Position numbers and translations under genes: made by a program. From Campylobacter sp. RM6914 (GTDB taxonomy: Bacteria; Campylobacterota; Campylobacteria; Campylobacterales; Campylobacteraceae), in contig NZ_CP012545.1 in NCBI RefSeq assembly GCF_004803835.1, positions 248,001 through 312,000 on the forward strand: 64,000 bases of DNA, given 5' to 3'. The notes beneath the pieces are model-generated. The model was not told where the DNA came from, did not search any database, and saw only the letters and a program-made list of their open reading frames with translations. Positions 29,115 through 38,728 of this stretch are shown piece after piece; within the stretch, counting starts at the first letter, position 1; each line of letters begins with the position of its first letter.

Positions 29115-29900
29115 ATGGTAACTATGAGAGATTTGTTAGAGTGCGGCGTTCACTTCGGACACCAAACACGCAGATGGAACCCAAAGATGAAAAAATTCAT
29201 TTTTGGCGAGAGAAAAGGTATCTATATTATAGATCTACAAAAAACTATCCGCTACTTCCGCTATACTTACAACATCGTTCGTGACGCGGCAGCTGAAGGT
29301 AAAACTATCCTTTTTGTAGGTACTAAAAAACAAGCTGTAGAAGCTATAAAAGAGTATGCTGAAAAATGCGGTATGCCTTATGTAAATCATCGCTGGTTAG
29401 GTGGTATGATGACAAACTTCGGAACTATCCGCCAATCAATCCGCAAACTAGAAGTAATCGAAGCTATGGAAGAAGACGGCTCTATTAACCTTCTAACTAA
29501 AAAAGAAGCTCTAATGCTACGCCGCAAAAAAGAGAAACTAATCGCAACTCTAGGCGGTATTAGAAATATGAAAAATTTACCGGATATGATATTTGTTGTT
29601 GATACTGTTAAAGAGAAAATCGCGGTTCAAGAAGCAAACCGCTTAAAAATGCCTGTTATCGCTCCGATCGATACAAACTGCGATCCTGATGTTGTTGATT
29701 ATCCAATCCCTGGCAACGACGATGCGATCCGCTCTGTTCAACTTTTCTGCCAAGAGATGGCTGAAGCTATAAATGAAGGCAAAGCACTGCTTGAGCAAGA
29801 TGCTGACGAAAATGTAAAAGAAGAAGTTAGCCAAGACGAAAAAGACGCAGTTGTAGCTGAGGCTGTTAGTGAAGAAGATTTTGCGGAGGATGAAGAGTAA
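29115..29900 (+). CDS. rpsB: 30S ribosomal protein S2
   Basis: This 261-residue protein starts [23 protein letters not shown], the standard S2 start, at 29115 behind AAGGAGAACCACA; the longer frame from 29052 lies in the leader. The S2 core [17 protein letters not shown] and the zinc-free central region are present, followed by an acidic C-terminal tail of about 30 residues as in other epsilonproteobacteria. It overlaps tsf by one base. Confidence 0.97.
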   Translation: MVTMRDLLECGVHFGHQTRRWNPKMKKFIFGERKGIYIIDLQKTIRYFRYTYNIVRDAAAEGKTILFVGTKKQAVEAIKEYAEKCGMPYVNHRWLGGMMTNFGTIRQSIRKLEVIEAMEEDGSINLLTKKEALMLRRKKEKLIATLGGIRNMKNLPDMIFVVDTVKEKIAVQEANRLKMPVIAPIDTNCDPDVVDYPIPGNDDAIRSVQLFCQEMAEAINEGKALLEQDADENVKEEVSQDEKDAVVAEAVSEEDFAEDEE

Positions 29901-30964
29901 TGGAAATCACTGCACAAATGGTTAAAGAGCTCCGTGAAAGCACTGGAGCTGGCATGATGGATTGCAAAAAAGCTCTTGGCGAAGCAAACGGCGATATGGA
30001 AAAAGCCGTTGATATTTTACGTGAAAAGGGCTTAGGTCAGGCTGCTAAAAAAGCCGACAGACTAGCAAGCGAGGGTCTTGTTAGTGTTGAAGTATGTGCT
30101 GAGTGTAAAGCTGCAACTATTAGCGAGATCAACTCTGAGACCGACTTTGTTGCTAGAAATCCACAATTTCAGGCTTTAACAAAAGACACTACTGCTCATA
30201 TCCAAGCTAAATCTATACAAGACGTAGAGACTTTAAATTCAAGCGTAATCAACGGCGTAAAATTTGAAGAATATTTCAAAGGTCAGATCGCAACTATCGG
30301 TGAAAACCTAGTTGTTAGACGCTTTGAAACTATCACTGCTGATGCAAACGGCGTTGTAAACGGCTACGTTCACTCAAACGGACGTGTTGGTGTTTTAATC
30401 GGAGCAGCTTGCGAGAACGCTACTGTTGCAGCAAAAGCACAAGAATTTATAAGAAATTTATGTATGCACGCAGCTGCTATGAAGCCAAGCGTGATAAGCT
30501 ACAAAGATCTCAATAAGGAATTTGTAGAAAAAGAATTTATAGCGCTTCGCGCAGAGCTTGAAAAAGAAAATGATGAGCTTAAACGTTTAGGCAAACCGCT
30601 TCACCATATCCCTGAGTATGCAAGCCGTTGCCAAATCGGTGAAGCAGAGCTTGAAAAAGCCAAAAAAGATATAGAAAACGAATTAAAAGCTGAAGGTAAG
30701 CCTGAAAAAATTTGGGACAAAATCATACCTGGCAAGATAGATAGATTCTATGCCGATAATACTGTTCTTGATCAACGTTTAACACTTCTTGGACAATTTT
30801 ACGTAATGGATGATAAAAAAACCGTAGAGCAAGTTATAGCGGAAAAAAGTGCTGAACTCGGCGGTAAGATTGAGATCGTAAAATACGTTCGCTTTGAACT
30901 TGGCGAAGGTTTGGAGAAGAAAGTTGATGATTTTGCTGCAGAAGTTGCAGCTCAAATCGGCTAA
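29900..30964 (+). CDS. tsf: Elongation factor Ts
   Basis: This 354-residue factor exchanges GDP for GTP on EF-Tu. The N-terminal UBA-like part is followed by LRESTGAGMMDCKKALGEANGDMEKAV and the TDFVARN motif that contacts EF-Tu. It is longer than E. coli EF-Ts, as in Campylobacter. Its ATG overlaps the last base of the rpsB stop (TAATG), giving coupled translation. Confidence 0.97.
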   Translation: MEITAQMVKELRESTGAGMMDCKKALGEANGDMEKAVDILREKGLGQAAKKADRLASEGLVSVEVCAECKAATISEINSETDFVARNPQFQALTKDTTAHIQAKSIQDVETLNSSVINGVKFEEYFKGQIATIGENLVVRRFETITADANGVVNGYVHSNGRVGVLIGAACENATVAAKAQEFIRNLCMHAAAMKPSVISYKDLNKEFVEKEFIALRAELEKENDELKRLGKPLHHIPEYASRCQIGEAELEKAKKDIENELKAEGKPEKIWDKIIPGKIDRFYADNTVLDQRLTLLGQFYVMDDKKTVEQVIAEKSAELGGKIEIVKYVRFELGEGLEKKVDDFAAEVAAQIG

Positions 30965-30965
30965 A

Positions 30966-31613
30966 ATGCAAATTTTAAGAGCGTCTAATCTAGGCTTTGC
31001 GTATGATTATACGCTCTTTGATAATATAAATTTAGAATTAAACTCTGGCGAAAGCACCACTATACTTGGAGTTAGCGGTTGTGGTAAATCAACCCTTCTT
31101 CACATTCTGTCCACACTTTTAAAGCCAAATTTTGGCGAAGTTGTATACGGCAGCAAGTCGCTTTACTCACTATCGCAAAATGAACTTATAAAAATTCGTA
31201 GATTTGACTTTGGTATCATTTTTCAAGCTCACTATCTTTTTAAGGGGTTTAGTGCTTTAGAAAATATCGAGCTAGCAAGCATTTTGTCAAACGAGCCTAT
31301 CGACAAAAGCTATCTTGATGCACTTAAAATTTCACATGTTCTAAACCATAAAGTTGGCGAACTAAGCGGCGGACAACAACAACGTGTTAGTATTGCAAGG
31401 GTGCTAAGTAAAAAACCACGTATAATTTATGCAGACGAGCCAACAGGGAATTTAGATAAAGATACCGCAAATGATGTGATGAATGTTCTTTTTGAATACA
31501 TAAAGTCAAATGATGCGAGCCTCGTACTGGTAACTCATGATAACGAGCTAGCCGCAAAATGCGACCACTCATATCATCTTGAGAACAAACAACTTTTAAA
31601 AATTTCTCTTTAA
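30966..31613 (+). CDS. ABC transporter ATP-binding protein, LolD-like
   Basis: This 215-residue ATPase has Walker A GVSGCGKST (near residue 37), the signature LSGGQQQRVSIARVL, Walker B IIYADEPTGNLD and the switch His in LVTHD. The closest general type is LolD/MacB-like, which drives release of lipoproteins or exporters. Its ATG lies one base after the tsf stop. No permease is adjacent; in C. jejuni the same orphan ATPase lies between tsf and fliR, as I remember. Confidence 0.85.
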   Translation: MQILRASNLGFAYDYTLFDNINLELNSGESTTILGVSGCGKSTLLHILSTLLKPNFGEVVYGSKSLYSLSQNELIKIRRFDFGIIFQAHYLFKGFSALENIELASILSNEPIDKSYLDALKISHVLNHKVGELSGGQQQRVSIARVLSKKPRIIYADEPTGNLDKDTANDVMNVLFEYIKSNDASLVLVTHDNELAAKCDHSYHLENKQLLKISL

Positions 31614-31729
31614 ATTTAAAGCACAAACTGGTCATATTAAGTTAAATTTCAATCCGCTAAAGTTTAAAATTTATCCAAACAAAACGCAAAAAACGCTAAA
31701 ATCACATAAAAATTTTAAAAAAGAGCAAA

Positions 31730-32491
31730 ATGGAGTTAGTTCAATTTTTAGGCGCGGATCGCGTTATAACATTTATGTTGCTTTTCGCACGCCTTAGCGG
31801 ACTTATCGTATTTTTTCCGTTTTACTCGCATAATCAAATTCCTCTAACTGCAAAAACCGTCTTTGCCATGCTTTTAACGATAGTACTCTTTCCTATGTCT
31901 CATGTTCATGATCATGCCATAAATTTTTTAGTTTTAGATATTTTAAGCGAACTCATGCTTGGGCTTTGTGCTGGAGCTTTGTTAAATATCGTTTTTGGCA
32001 TGCTTCACATGGCTGGCGAGCAAATATCTATGGTTATGGGCTTTTCGATGGCGACTGTGCTTGACCCACAAACCGGTATAAATTCGGCAGTTATTGCTAA
32101 TATACTAAATTTCATGGCACTTATGACGTTTTTGTTTTTTGACGGGCATCATTTGATTTTGCAGTTTTACGCCTCTTCTTTAGCGCAAATTCCGCTTGGC
32201 GACTTTTATCCAAGAGCCCAGATCGCGCACTATATGATTAAAATTTTTTCTGAATTGTTTATGTTTGGATTTATCTTGGCATTTCCTATTATCGCGCTTT
32301 CTTTACTGTCTGATGTGATATTTGGTATGCTCATGAAGACAATGCCACAGTTTAACCTTTTAGTCGTTGGCTATCCGATAAAAGTTACTATCGGTTTTGT
32401 TGTTTTGATTGCGATTTTGGCAGGTGTTATGAAGATGATTAGCGATATTGCTTTAAGAGTTATTAACGATCTGCCTACCCTGTTTTTTTAA
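31730..32491 (+). CDS. fliR: Flagellar biosynthetic protein FliR
   Basis: This 253-residue membrane protein forms the flagellar type III export gate with FliP and FliQ. It has about six hydrophobic segments and family motifs FARLSGLIVFFPFYS, MAGEQISMVMGFSMATVLDPQTG and MPQFNLLVVGYPIKVTIG. Length is normal. A ribosome site is weak. The gene following is an acidic protein of unknown role, an order also found in C. jejuni. Confidence 0.95.
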   Translation: MELVQFLGADRVITFMLLFARLSGLIVFFPFYSHNQIPLTAKTVFAMLLTIVLFPMSHVHDHAINFLVLDILSELMLGLCAGALLNIVFGMLHMAGEQISMVMGFSMATVLDPQTGINSAVIANILNFMALMTFLFFDGHHLILQFYASSLAQIPLGDFYPRAQIAHYMIKIFSELFMFGFILAFPIIALSLLSDVIFGMLMKTMPQFNLLVVGYPIKVTIGFVVLIAILAGVMKMISDIALRVINDLPTLFF

Positions 32492-32550
32492 AATTAAGAA
32501 AAGAGCAATGAAAAATATCATAAAATATTAGATTTAGGTTTAAAGGAGAG

Positions 32551-33837
32551 ATGATGAGGGTTGCGCTTATAAATAAAAATCCGGCTGTTTCACGTTTGAT
32601 AACACTAAGTTTAAATAAAATCGGAGTCGGTTATGACGAGATTGATGATATTTTAGAGCTTCAAGAGTCATTTGACTGTATCGTGATCGACAGTGATATT
32701 GAAATTTTAGATGTTGATTTAAGCCAGCACTCAAATAGCGTTATCGCGCTTGTTCCTCGCGGCAGTCAAAAACCGGAATTTGCCGATGCTTATCTTGAAA
32801 AACCGTTTTTACCTACTGAATTTATAAGCTTGTTTGAAGAGACTACGTCAAATGCCAAGCCGGTTACTCATGTAGAAGATAGTGCTAAATTTCATGATTT
32901 TGAAGATGATCTTAGTATGCCTGATGAGCTTGGAGGCTTTGATGATTTTGAGCTGCCTAGTATAGACGAGGAGCATAAAGATAAGCCTGATGATGATTTG
33001 GAAAATTTTGAAGATCTCGATTTGAATGATTTAAATTTAGATAGCATAAACGAAGATGAAGATCTGCCAAGCGAAGAAGACAACAACTTGCTAGAAGAAC
33101 TTAGCAAGGATAATCTTGATAGTCTTGACGAGCTTGATGAATTTAGTGAATCAGAAGATATAAAAGACGTTAAAGAAAAGCAAGAAGAGCTTGATGATAC
33201 TTTTTTAAATGAAGAGCTAAGTCAAATGCAAGAGGCAAAAGAGAATTTATTGGACGAAGATTTGAGCGAAGAAAAAGAAGAAGACGTAGAAGATGTAAAT
33301 GAGATAGATGAGCTAAGTTCTTTGGTTGACGAGATAGATCATATGAGTGAAAGCGACAGTGAAGATGTCGGCAAAGATGAGGATAATGAGCCAAAAGATG
33401 ACATTATTGATGATTTGCTTGATAGTTTGGACACGCAAGAACTAGACGAAGAATTTACAGATTCTAAAAAAGATGTAGAGTCAAAACAAGAGCCTGAAAT
33501 TGATGAAAATTTAATACAAGAAGACGAGCTGCAAGAGGATGAGCTTTTAGCTGATGAGATTGGGGAAGAAGTGAGTGAAGTCACACAAGAAAACATAGAA
33601 GAGATACATGATATTAATGAGATAGACCAGGCATTAATGATGAAAGCATTTGGGCTTGACGGAGCTAAAAGTGAGCAAGATAGCCTTAGTGAACCTAAAG
33701 AGCAAACACAAGATATAAAAGCTGAACTTAGTCAAAAGATAACCGAACAGATAAAAAAATCGTTAAATGACAGTGCTTTAAAAGAAGCCTTAAAAGATAT
33801 GAATATAAAGATAAATATAAGCTTTGAGGAGAAGTAG
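32551..33837 (+). CDS. Highly acidic protein with an N-terminal receiver-like domain
   Basis: This is a 428-residue protein of unusual composition. Residues 1 to about 95 look like a degenerate response-regulator receiver: MRVALINKNPAVSRLI, then VIDSD near 47 and LEKPFLP near 84, in the places of the phospho-acceptor Asp and the conserved Lys-Pro. Residues about 110-360 are dominated by Asp, Glu, Ser and Leu, probably disordered. A conserved-looking helical end (QALMMKAFGLDG and AELSQKITEQIKKSLN) follows. C. jejuni has a protein called highly acidic at the same place, between fliR and gmk. Function unknown. ATGATG gives two possible adjacent starts; AAAGGAGAG precedes. Confidence 0.8.
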   Translation: MMRVALINKNPAVSRLITLSLNKIGVGYDEIDDILELQESFDCIVIDSDIEILDVDLSQHSNSVIALVPRGSQKPEFADAYLEKPFLPTEFISLFEETTSNAKPVTHVEDSAKFHDFEDDLSMPDELGGFDDFELPSIDEEHKDKPDDDLENFEDLDLNDLNLDSINEDEDLPSEEDNNLLEELSKDNLDSLDELDEFSESEDIKDVKEKQEELDDTFLNEELSQMQEAKENLLDEDLSEEKEEDVEDVNEIDELSSLVDEIDHMSESDSEDVGKDEDNEPKDDIIDDLLDSLDTQELDEEFTDSKKDVESKQEPEIDENLIQEDELQEDELLADEIGEEVSEVTQENIEEIHDINEIDQALMMKAFGLDGAKSEQDSLSEPKEQTQDIKAELSQKITEQIKKSLNDSALKEALKDMNIKINISFEEK

Positions 33838-34448
33838 TGAAGGGTCAAATTTTACTCATCAGCGGTCCTAGCGGCTGTGGTAAAAGCACTCTTTTAAGCA
33901 GGCTCTTTAAGGAGGAAAAAGGGCTTTATTTTTCTATCTCAAGCACAACAAGAGCCATAAGAGACGGCGAAATAGACGGTGTTCATTATCATTTTATAAG
34001 CAAAGAAGAATTTGAAGACGGTATAAAAAAAGATGAATTTTTAGAATGGGCGCAGGTTCATAAAAACTACTACGGCACAAGTTTAAAGCCGGTAAAAGAG
34101 CAGCTTGAGCGTGGGAACATCGTTGTTTTTGATATAGACGTGCAAGGATTTGCCATAGCAAGAGAGAAATTTAAGTCCGAGATAACATCTGTTTTTGTTA
34201 CTACCACAAATAAAAAAGAGCTAAAAAAACGTCTTGAAAAGCGCAATACCGACAGTCCCGAAACTATAGAAAACCGTTTAATGAACGCAGTCGGCGAGAT
34301 GGAACACATTTTGGAGTATGATTATTTTTTAATAAATGATAATATAGAAAAAAGTTATCGCGGGTTAAAGTCTATCGTTCGGGCTATGCGTTTAAAAAGT
34401 ACAAATATCAATCTTCGTGAAACGATCGATAATTGGATTGATTGTTAA
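33837..34448 (+). CDS. gmk: Guanylate kinase
   Basis: This 203-residue enzyme phosphorylates GMP to GDP. The P-loop is LISGPSGCGKSTL near the N-terminus. The GMP-binding region has SSTTRAIRDGEIDGVHYHF, and the lid region follows with RLEKRNTDSPETIENR. It starts with GTG at 33837, overlapping the stop of the acidic protein by one base, with GAGGAGAAG as ribosome site. Confidence 0.96.
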   Translation: MKGQILLISGPSGCGKSTLLSRLFKEEKGLYFSISSTTRAIRDGEIDGVHYHFISKEEFEDGIKKDEFLEWAQVHKNYYGTSLKPVKEQLERGNIVVFDIDVQGFAIAREKFKSEITSVFVTTTNKKELKKRLEKRNTDSPETIENRLMNAVGEMEHILEYDYFLINDNIEKSYRGLKSIVRAMRLKSTNINLRETIDNWIDC

Positions 34449-34495
34449 AATTTAAAATTTATGCTAAAATCACGCTTTTAATTTAAGGAGAAAAG

Positions 34496-34717
34496 ATGGG
34501 TATCAGTGTTCAACAGTTGTTAATAATACTTGCTATTATCGTTTTATTGTTCGGTGCTAAAAAAATTCCTGAGCTTGCAAAAGGTCTTGGTAAGGGTATC
34601 AAAAGCTTTAAGGCTGAAATGGAAGATGATAAGCCTGTAGAAAAAGTTGAGAAAAAAGAAGAAGATGTCGTTGACGCAAAGGTTAGCGAGAGTAAAACAG
34701 AGAGCAAAAACGCATAG
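34496..34717 (+). CDS. tatA: Twin-arginine translocase subunit TatA
   Basis: This 73-residue protein has an N-terminal membrane helix ([31 protein letters not shown]) followed by the amphipathic helix and a charged tail, as in TatA. It forms the pore for folded Tat substrates. AAGGAGAAAAG precedes the ATG. It is the gene before argS, as in C. jejuni. Confidence 0.93.
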   Translation: MGISVQQLLIILAIIVLLFGAKKIPELAKGLGKGIKSFKAEMEDDKPVEKVEKKEEDVVDAKVSESKTESKNA

Positions 34718-34727
34718 GCTTTAGAAG

Positions 34728-36314
34728 TTGAAAGAGATAGTAAAATCTGAAATTTTAAAGATTATCGGACGCGATTTTGTTCTTGAAAAACCAAAAGATA
34801 AAAATTTAGCCCACTATGCTACACCGTTGGCCTTTTCTTTGGCAAAAGAGCTTAAGCGTTCGCCTATGGCTATAGCACAAGAATTTGCCGATAAATTTAA
34901 AGACAATGATCTTTTTGAGGTTAGTGCGGTTAATGGGTATTTAAATTTTAAATTAAAGGGCGAATTTTTGGACTCTTGCGCAAGCAAGGCTTTGCAAGAT
35001 GGAGAAAATTTTGCCTCCTCAAAACCTAAAGATAAAAGCTTATTGATCGAATACATCAGCGCAAATCCCACTGGTCCGCTTCACATAGGTCATGTTAGAG
35101 GAGCGGTTTATGGCGATACTTTGGCTCGTATCGGAAGATATATAGGCTACGATATACAAACCGAGTACTACATAAATGACGCGGGCAATCAAATAGACCT
35201 ACTTGGTACCTCTATTTCACTTTGGGCTCGTGAAAATCTACTTGGTCAGAGTGTAGAATACCCTGAAAAATACTACCGTGGCGATTATATAGAAGATATC
35301 GCAAAAGCTGCACTTGAAAAATTCGGCAAAGAAATTTTTACAGACGAGAGTAAAAATTTAGATCTAGCGGAATTTGGCAAAGATATAGTGCTAGATATCA
35401 TCAAAAAAGATCTATCGGATGCAAATATTTTTATTAAAAATTGGGCTAGCGAAAGGTCGTATTACGATAAGCTAGAGGCAACTATCGCAAAATTAGAACG
35501 CTCAAATCAAATGTATAAAAAGGACGGAGCAACTTATATTGCTTCTACAAAACTTGGCGATGATAATGATCGTGTCGTTGTTAGAGATGACGGCAGGCCT
35601 ACGTATCTAGCAGGTGATATAGTTTATCATAATGATAAATTTGAACGTGGATATGATGAGTTTTTAAATATTTGGGGAGCTGATCATCACGGGTATATAG
35701 CTCGCCTAAAAGCTGCTATAAATTTCTTAGGTTATGATGAAAATCGCCTTGAAATTTTACTTATGCAAATGGTTAGTTTGCTAAAAGACGGCAAGCCGTA
35801 TAAGATGAGCAAACGTGCTGGTAACGCCATACTTATGAGCGACATTACCGCTGAGATTGGAGCTGATGCTTTAAGGTTTATTTTTATAAGTAAAGCAAAC
35901 ACGAGTAGTCTTGAATTTGACGTAGATGAGCTTAAAAAAGAAGATAGTTCAAACCCTATTTTTTACATAAACTACGCTCACGCAAGGATAAATCAAGTAT
36001 TTGGTAAGGCACAAAAAAGTGTTACCGATGTTATAGATGCATCGCTTGATCTGCTTGATGATAGCGGTAAAAATTTGCTTTTTGAAGCGCTTACTTTAAA
36101 TGAAATTTTAGAAGATGCTTACTCGCAAAGAGCTTTGCAAAAGTTGCCTGATTATCTAAAATCGCTTTGTGCGAATTTCCACAAATTTTATAATGAAAAC
36201 CGCGTTATAGGAAGTCAAAACGAAGATGTTTTGCTTAAGCTTTTTGCGGTTGTTGCGCTTAGCATAAGAACAGCTCTAACTCTTATGGGTATAACTGCAA
36301 AAGAGCGCATGTAG
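34728..36314 (+). CDS. argS: Arginyl-tRNA synthetase
   Basis: This 528-residue class I synthetase has the HIGH motif as HIGHVRG after SANPTGPL, and the KMSK-like motif as KMSKRAGN. The N-terminal additional domain with NGYLNFKL and the C-terminal DALR anticodon-binding domain (FYNENRVIGS) are present. It starts with TTG at 34728, ten bases after tatA, with TTTAGAAG upstream. Confidence 0.96.
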   Translation: MKEIVKSEILKIIGRDFVLEKPKDKNLAHYATPLAFSLAKELKRSPMAIAQEFADKFKDNDLFEVSAVNGYLNFKLKGEFLDSCASKALQDGENFASSKPKDKSLLIEYISANPTGPLHIGHVRGAVYGDTLARIGRYIGYDIQTEYYINDAGNQIDLLGTSISLWARENLLGQSVEYPEKYYRGDYIEDIAKAALEKFGKEIFTDESKNLDLAEFGKDIVLDIIKKDLSDANIFIKNWASERSYYDKLEATIAKLERSNQMYKKDGATYIASTKLGDDNDRVVVRDDGRPTYLAGDIVYHNDKFERGYDEFLNIWGADHHGYIARLKAAINFLGYDENRLEILLMQMVSLLKDGKPYKMSKRAGNAILMSDITAEIGADALRFIFISKANTSSLEFDVDELKKEDSSNPIFYINYAHARINQVFGKAQKSVTDVIDASLDLLDDSGKNLLFEALTLNEILEDAYSQRALQKLPDYLKSLCANFHKFYNENRVIGSQNEDVLLKLFAVVALSIRTALTLMGITAKERM

Positions 36315-36320
36315 CGAGAA

Positions 36321-37328
36321 ATGAAACAGACACTAAAGCATATTTTTGAGTTTAAATTTGCTTGGCTGTGTCTGTTTTTTCTGGCTATTTTAGCTATTTT
36401 TATATCACATTTTCCACCTTTTAGCACATTTCATCTTAGTCCACTTATGGTCGCTGTGTTATTTGGTTGTATGGTGGTAAATTTTTCCCCTAAAAGTTCT
36501 AATACACTTAAAAAAACAGGAATTTTGAGTATAGCCACAAAGCAAATTTTGCGCTTTGGTATCATACTTTTTGGCTTTCGTATAAGTTTTGATAGTATTA
36601 GTGAGCTTGGAATTTATGGTATTTTATTTGTTGCTTTGGTTGTATTTTCGACATTTGCACTTGCGATCTTTATAGGCAAGTGGCTTGGTCTTAGCAAGAG
36701 TTTGAGTGCGCTTATCGGCTCTGGTAGCGCTATATGCGGTGCGGCTGCCGTTATGGCGAGTGCAAGCACGATAAAGGCAAGCGAGCAAGATACGGCAAGT
36801 GCTATATGCACTGTTGTGCTGTTTGGAACGATAGGCATGTTTGTTTATCCGTTTATTTTTAAAGTTGGATTGCTTGGTTTTGATGCAGATATGATGGGAA
36901 GATTTACCGGTGCTTCACTTCATGAGGTTGCTCATGTTATCGCTGCTGGAGCAAATATTTCAGAGAGTGCAAAAGCTAGTGCTGTTATCGTAAAAATGCT
37001 TAGAGTGCTTACTTTGGTGCCATTTTTGATCGTTTTGTCTATATTTTTTCGTTCAAACAAAAGCGGTAAAATGAGTGTGTTTCCGTATTTTGCGCTATAC
37101 TTTTTTGCAGCGGTTTGTATAAATTCTCTCTTTGCTGTCCCTGAAATTTTACTTACCGCTATAAATCATCTTGCTACTTTTTTACTTTGTGCAGCCATGT
37201 GTGCACTTGGTTTTGGGCTAAATAAAAATACATTTGCAAACATGGGCTTTAAGCCATTCTTGCTTGCAGCTTTGCTGTTTGCCTGGCTGTTTGTATTTTG
37301 CTTTTCGTATATTAAATTTATTTTTTAG
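36321..37328 (+). CDS. YeiH/UPF0324 family membrane protein (putative sulfate exporter)
   Basis: This 335-residue protein has about nine to ten hydrophobic segments. Motifs of the YeiH family are GIILFGFRISFDSI, the gap LIGSGSAICGAAAVMA near the centre and TGASLHEVAHVIAAG. Family members are annotated as putative sulfate exporters, but I know of no solid biochemical proof for most, so substrate is uncertain. The ATG lies six bases after the argS stop. Confidence 0.85.
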   Translation: MKQTLKHIFEFKFAWLCLFFLAILAIFISHFPPFSTFHLSPLMVAVLFGCMVVNFSPKSSNTLKKTGILSIATKQILRFGIILFGFRISFDSISELGIYGILFVALVVFSTFALAIFIGKWLGLSKSLSALIGSGSAICGAAAVMASASTIKASEQDTASAICTVVLFGTIGMFVYPFIFKVGLLGFDADMMGRFTGASLHEVAHVIAAGANISESAKASAVIVKMLRVLTLVPFLIVLSIFFRSNKSGKMSVFPYFALYFFAAVCINSLFAVPEILLTAINHLATFLLCAAMCALGFGLNKNTFANMGFKPFLLAALLFAWLFVFCFSYIKFIF

Positions 37329-37336
37329 GAGATACT

Positions 37337-37747
37337 TTGAGTTTGATTAAAGCTATTGAAAATTTTAAAAATGAACCAACAAAGGATAATGAAATTTGTC
37401 TAATAAACGAGCTAAAAAAGGCTGAATTTCTAGCCCCGGTTATACTTGCTGCACCGCTTGCAAAGCCTGACGGAAGTGCGGTTTATGAAGAAGAGGGGTC
37501 AAACATCAAATTTGCCCTACTTAGTGATGACGAAAACGACAAGAGCTATTTTCCTGCATTTACAAGCAGACAAGAGCTGATGAAATGGAGAAATGATAGC
37601 GAGCAAGAAGTTATAAATTTGCGATTAAAGGATTACGGGGCTATTTTGCTTGATGATAAAAATAATTATGAGGGTATCGTAATAGACGCATTTTCGCATT
37701 CGCTTATACTTGATTTAAATTTCTTTAGAGCTATTTTTAAAGACTAA
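37337..37747 (+). CDS. SseB-like domain protein
   Basis: This 136-residue soluble protein matches the SseB N-terminal domain: a run of helix, LKKAEFLAPVILAAPL, KFALLSDDENDKSYFPAFTSRQEL and a final IVIDAFSHSLILD. The function of SseB-like domains is poorly known. It starts with TTG at 37337 behind TTAGGAGAT, eight bases after the YeiH gene, so both are probably co-transcribed. Confidence 0.72.
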   Translation: MSLIKAIENFKNEPTKDNEICLINELKKAEFLAPVILAAPLAKPDGSAVYEEEGSNIKFALLSDDENDKSYFPAFTSRQELMKWRNDSEQEVINLRLKDYGAILLDDKNNYEGIVIDAFSHSLILDLNFFRAIFKD

Positions 37748-37811
37748 ATTTGTCAGGTTTATCTAAAAAAGCGTCGTTTTTTGATACAATCGCCAAAAAT
37801 AAAGGATAAAT

Positions 37812-38675
37812 ATGAAATGGCAAGATAGCAGACAAAGCTCAAATGTCGAAGATAGACGTTCAAATTCACAAGTAAGTAGCGCTGGTTCGTTTGGTGCGCT
37901 TGTATCTATTATCAGATTTTTGATGGGTTCAAAGATCGGACGCATAGTGCTAGTTATCGGTGTTGTGGCCTATTTTATGGGTTACGACCCTCTTGCTCTT
38001 ATCGACCAAGGAGCCGCCACAACTCAAAGTAAAGCCATAGATGATCCAAAGGAGAAAGAAAATTTTGCCTTTGTTTCTGCTGTTTTGGCAGAAACAGAAG
38101 ATGTATGGGCGAATATTTTCAAAGAGTATAAAGCTTCATATGTGGAGCCAAATTTAGTGCTTTTTAAAGGGCAAGTTTCTAGTGGATGTGGCTTTGCTAG
38201 CTCACAAGTAGGGCCTTTTTACTGTCCGGCGGATCAAAAAGTATATCTTGACCTAAGCTTTTTTGATGAACTTGAAAAGACGCATAAGGCGGGAGGTGAT
38301 TTTGCTAGAGCTTATGTTATAGCTCACGAAATCGGACATCATGTGCAAAATTTAGTAGGAACGCTAAATAAAATTCAGTCACAAAAATCAGGCGTTTCAC
38401 AAGTAGAGCAAAATGCACTTCAGGTTAAAGTCGAACTTCAAGCTGACTGTTATGCGGGAATTTGGGCGCACTATATGAATAAATATCAAATTCTAGATGA
38501 CGGCGACATTGAAGAGGCATTAAATGCAGCTAGTGCAATTGGTGATGACACTTTGCAAAAAAAGCACCAAGGACATGTCGTGCCCGACTCTTTCACGCAC
38601 GGTAGCTCAAAACAGCGCATGGAATGGTTTAAAAAGGGTTTTGAGGGTGGTAAACTAGCTTCTTGTAGTTTTTAA
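37812..38675 (+). CDS. Neutral zinc metallopeptidase, YpfJ family
   Basis: This 287-residue protein starts MKWQDSRQSSNVEDRR, as in YpfJ proteins. One membrane segment (about residues 48-66) anchors it; the rest is periplasmic. The zinc site is HEIGHHVQN near residue 174. Later conserved parts are ELQADCYAGIWAHY and DSFTHGSSKQRMEWF. The substrate is unknown. AAAGGATAAAT precedes the ATG. A strong hairpin separates it from the convergent nadD-rsfS gene. Confidence 0.87.
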   Translation: MKWQDSRQSSNVEDRRSNSQVSSAGSFGALVSIIRFLMGSKIGRIVLVIGVVAYFMGYDPLALIDQGAATTQSKAIDDPKEKENFAFVSAVLAETEDVWANIFKEYKASYVEPNLVLFKGQVSSGCGFASSQVGPFYCPADQKVYLDLSFFDELEKTHKAGGDFARAYVIAHEIGHHVQNLVGTLNKIQSQKSGVSQVEQNALQVKVELQADCYAGIWAHYMNKYQILDDGDIEEALNAASAIGDDTLQKKHQGHVVPDSFTHGSSKQRMEWFKKGFEGGKLASCSF

Positions 38676-38681
38676 AAATCA

Positions 38682-38714
38682 TCGCGTTTATAAATTTAAA
38701 TACTATAAACGCGA
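38682..38714. terminator. Bidirectional terminator between the YpfJ gene and nadD-rsfS
   Basis: TCGCGTTTATA (38682-38692) and TATAAACGCGA (38704-38714) form a perfect 11-bp stem with an 11-base loop, between two convergent genes. Confidence 0.75.
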
Positions 38715-38728
38715 CAAAAGTTAAATTC

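Noticed and set aside
32892-33596. Ser-rich minus-strand frames inside the acidic protein gene
   Set aside because: They are the antisense of Asp/Glu codons; no independent start signals.
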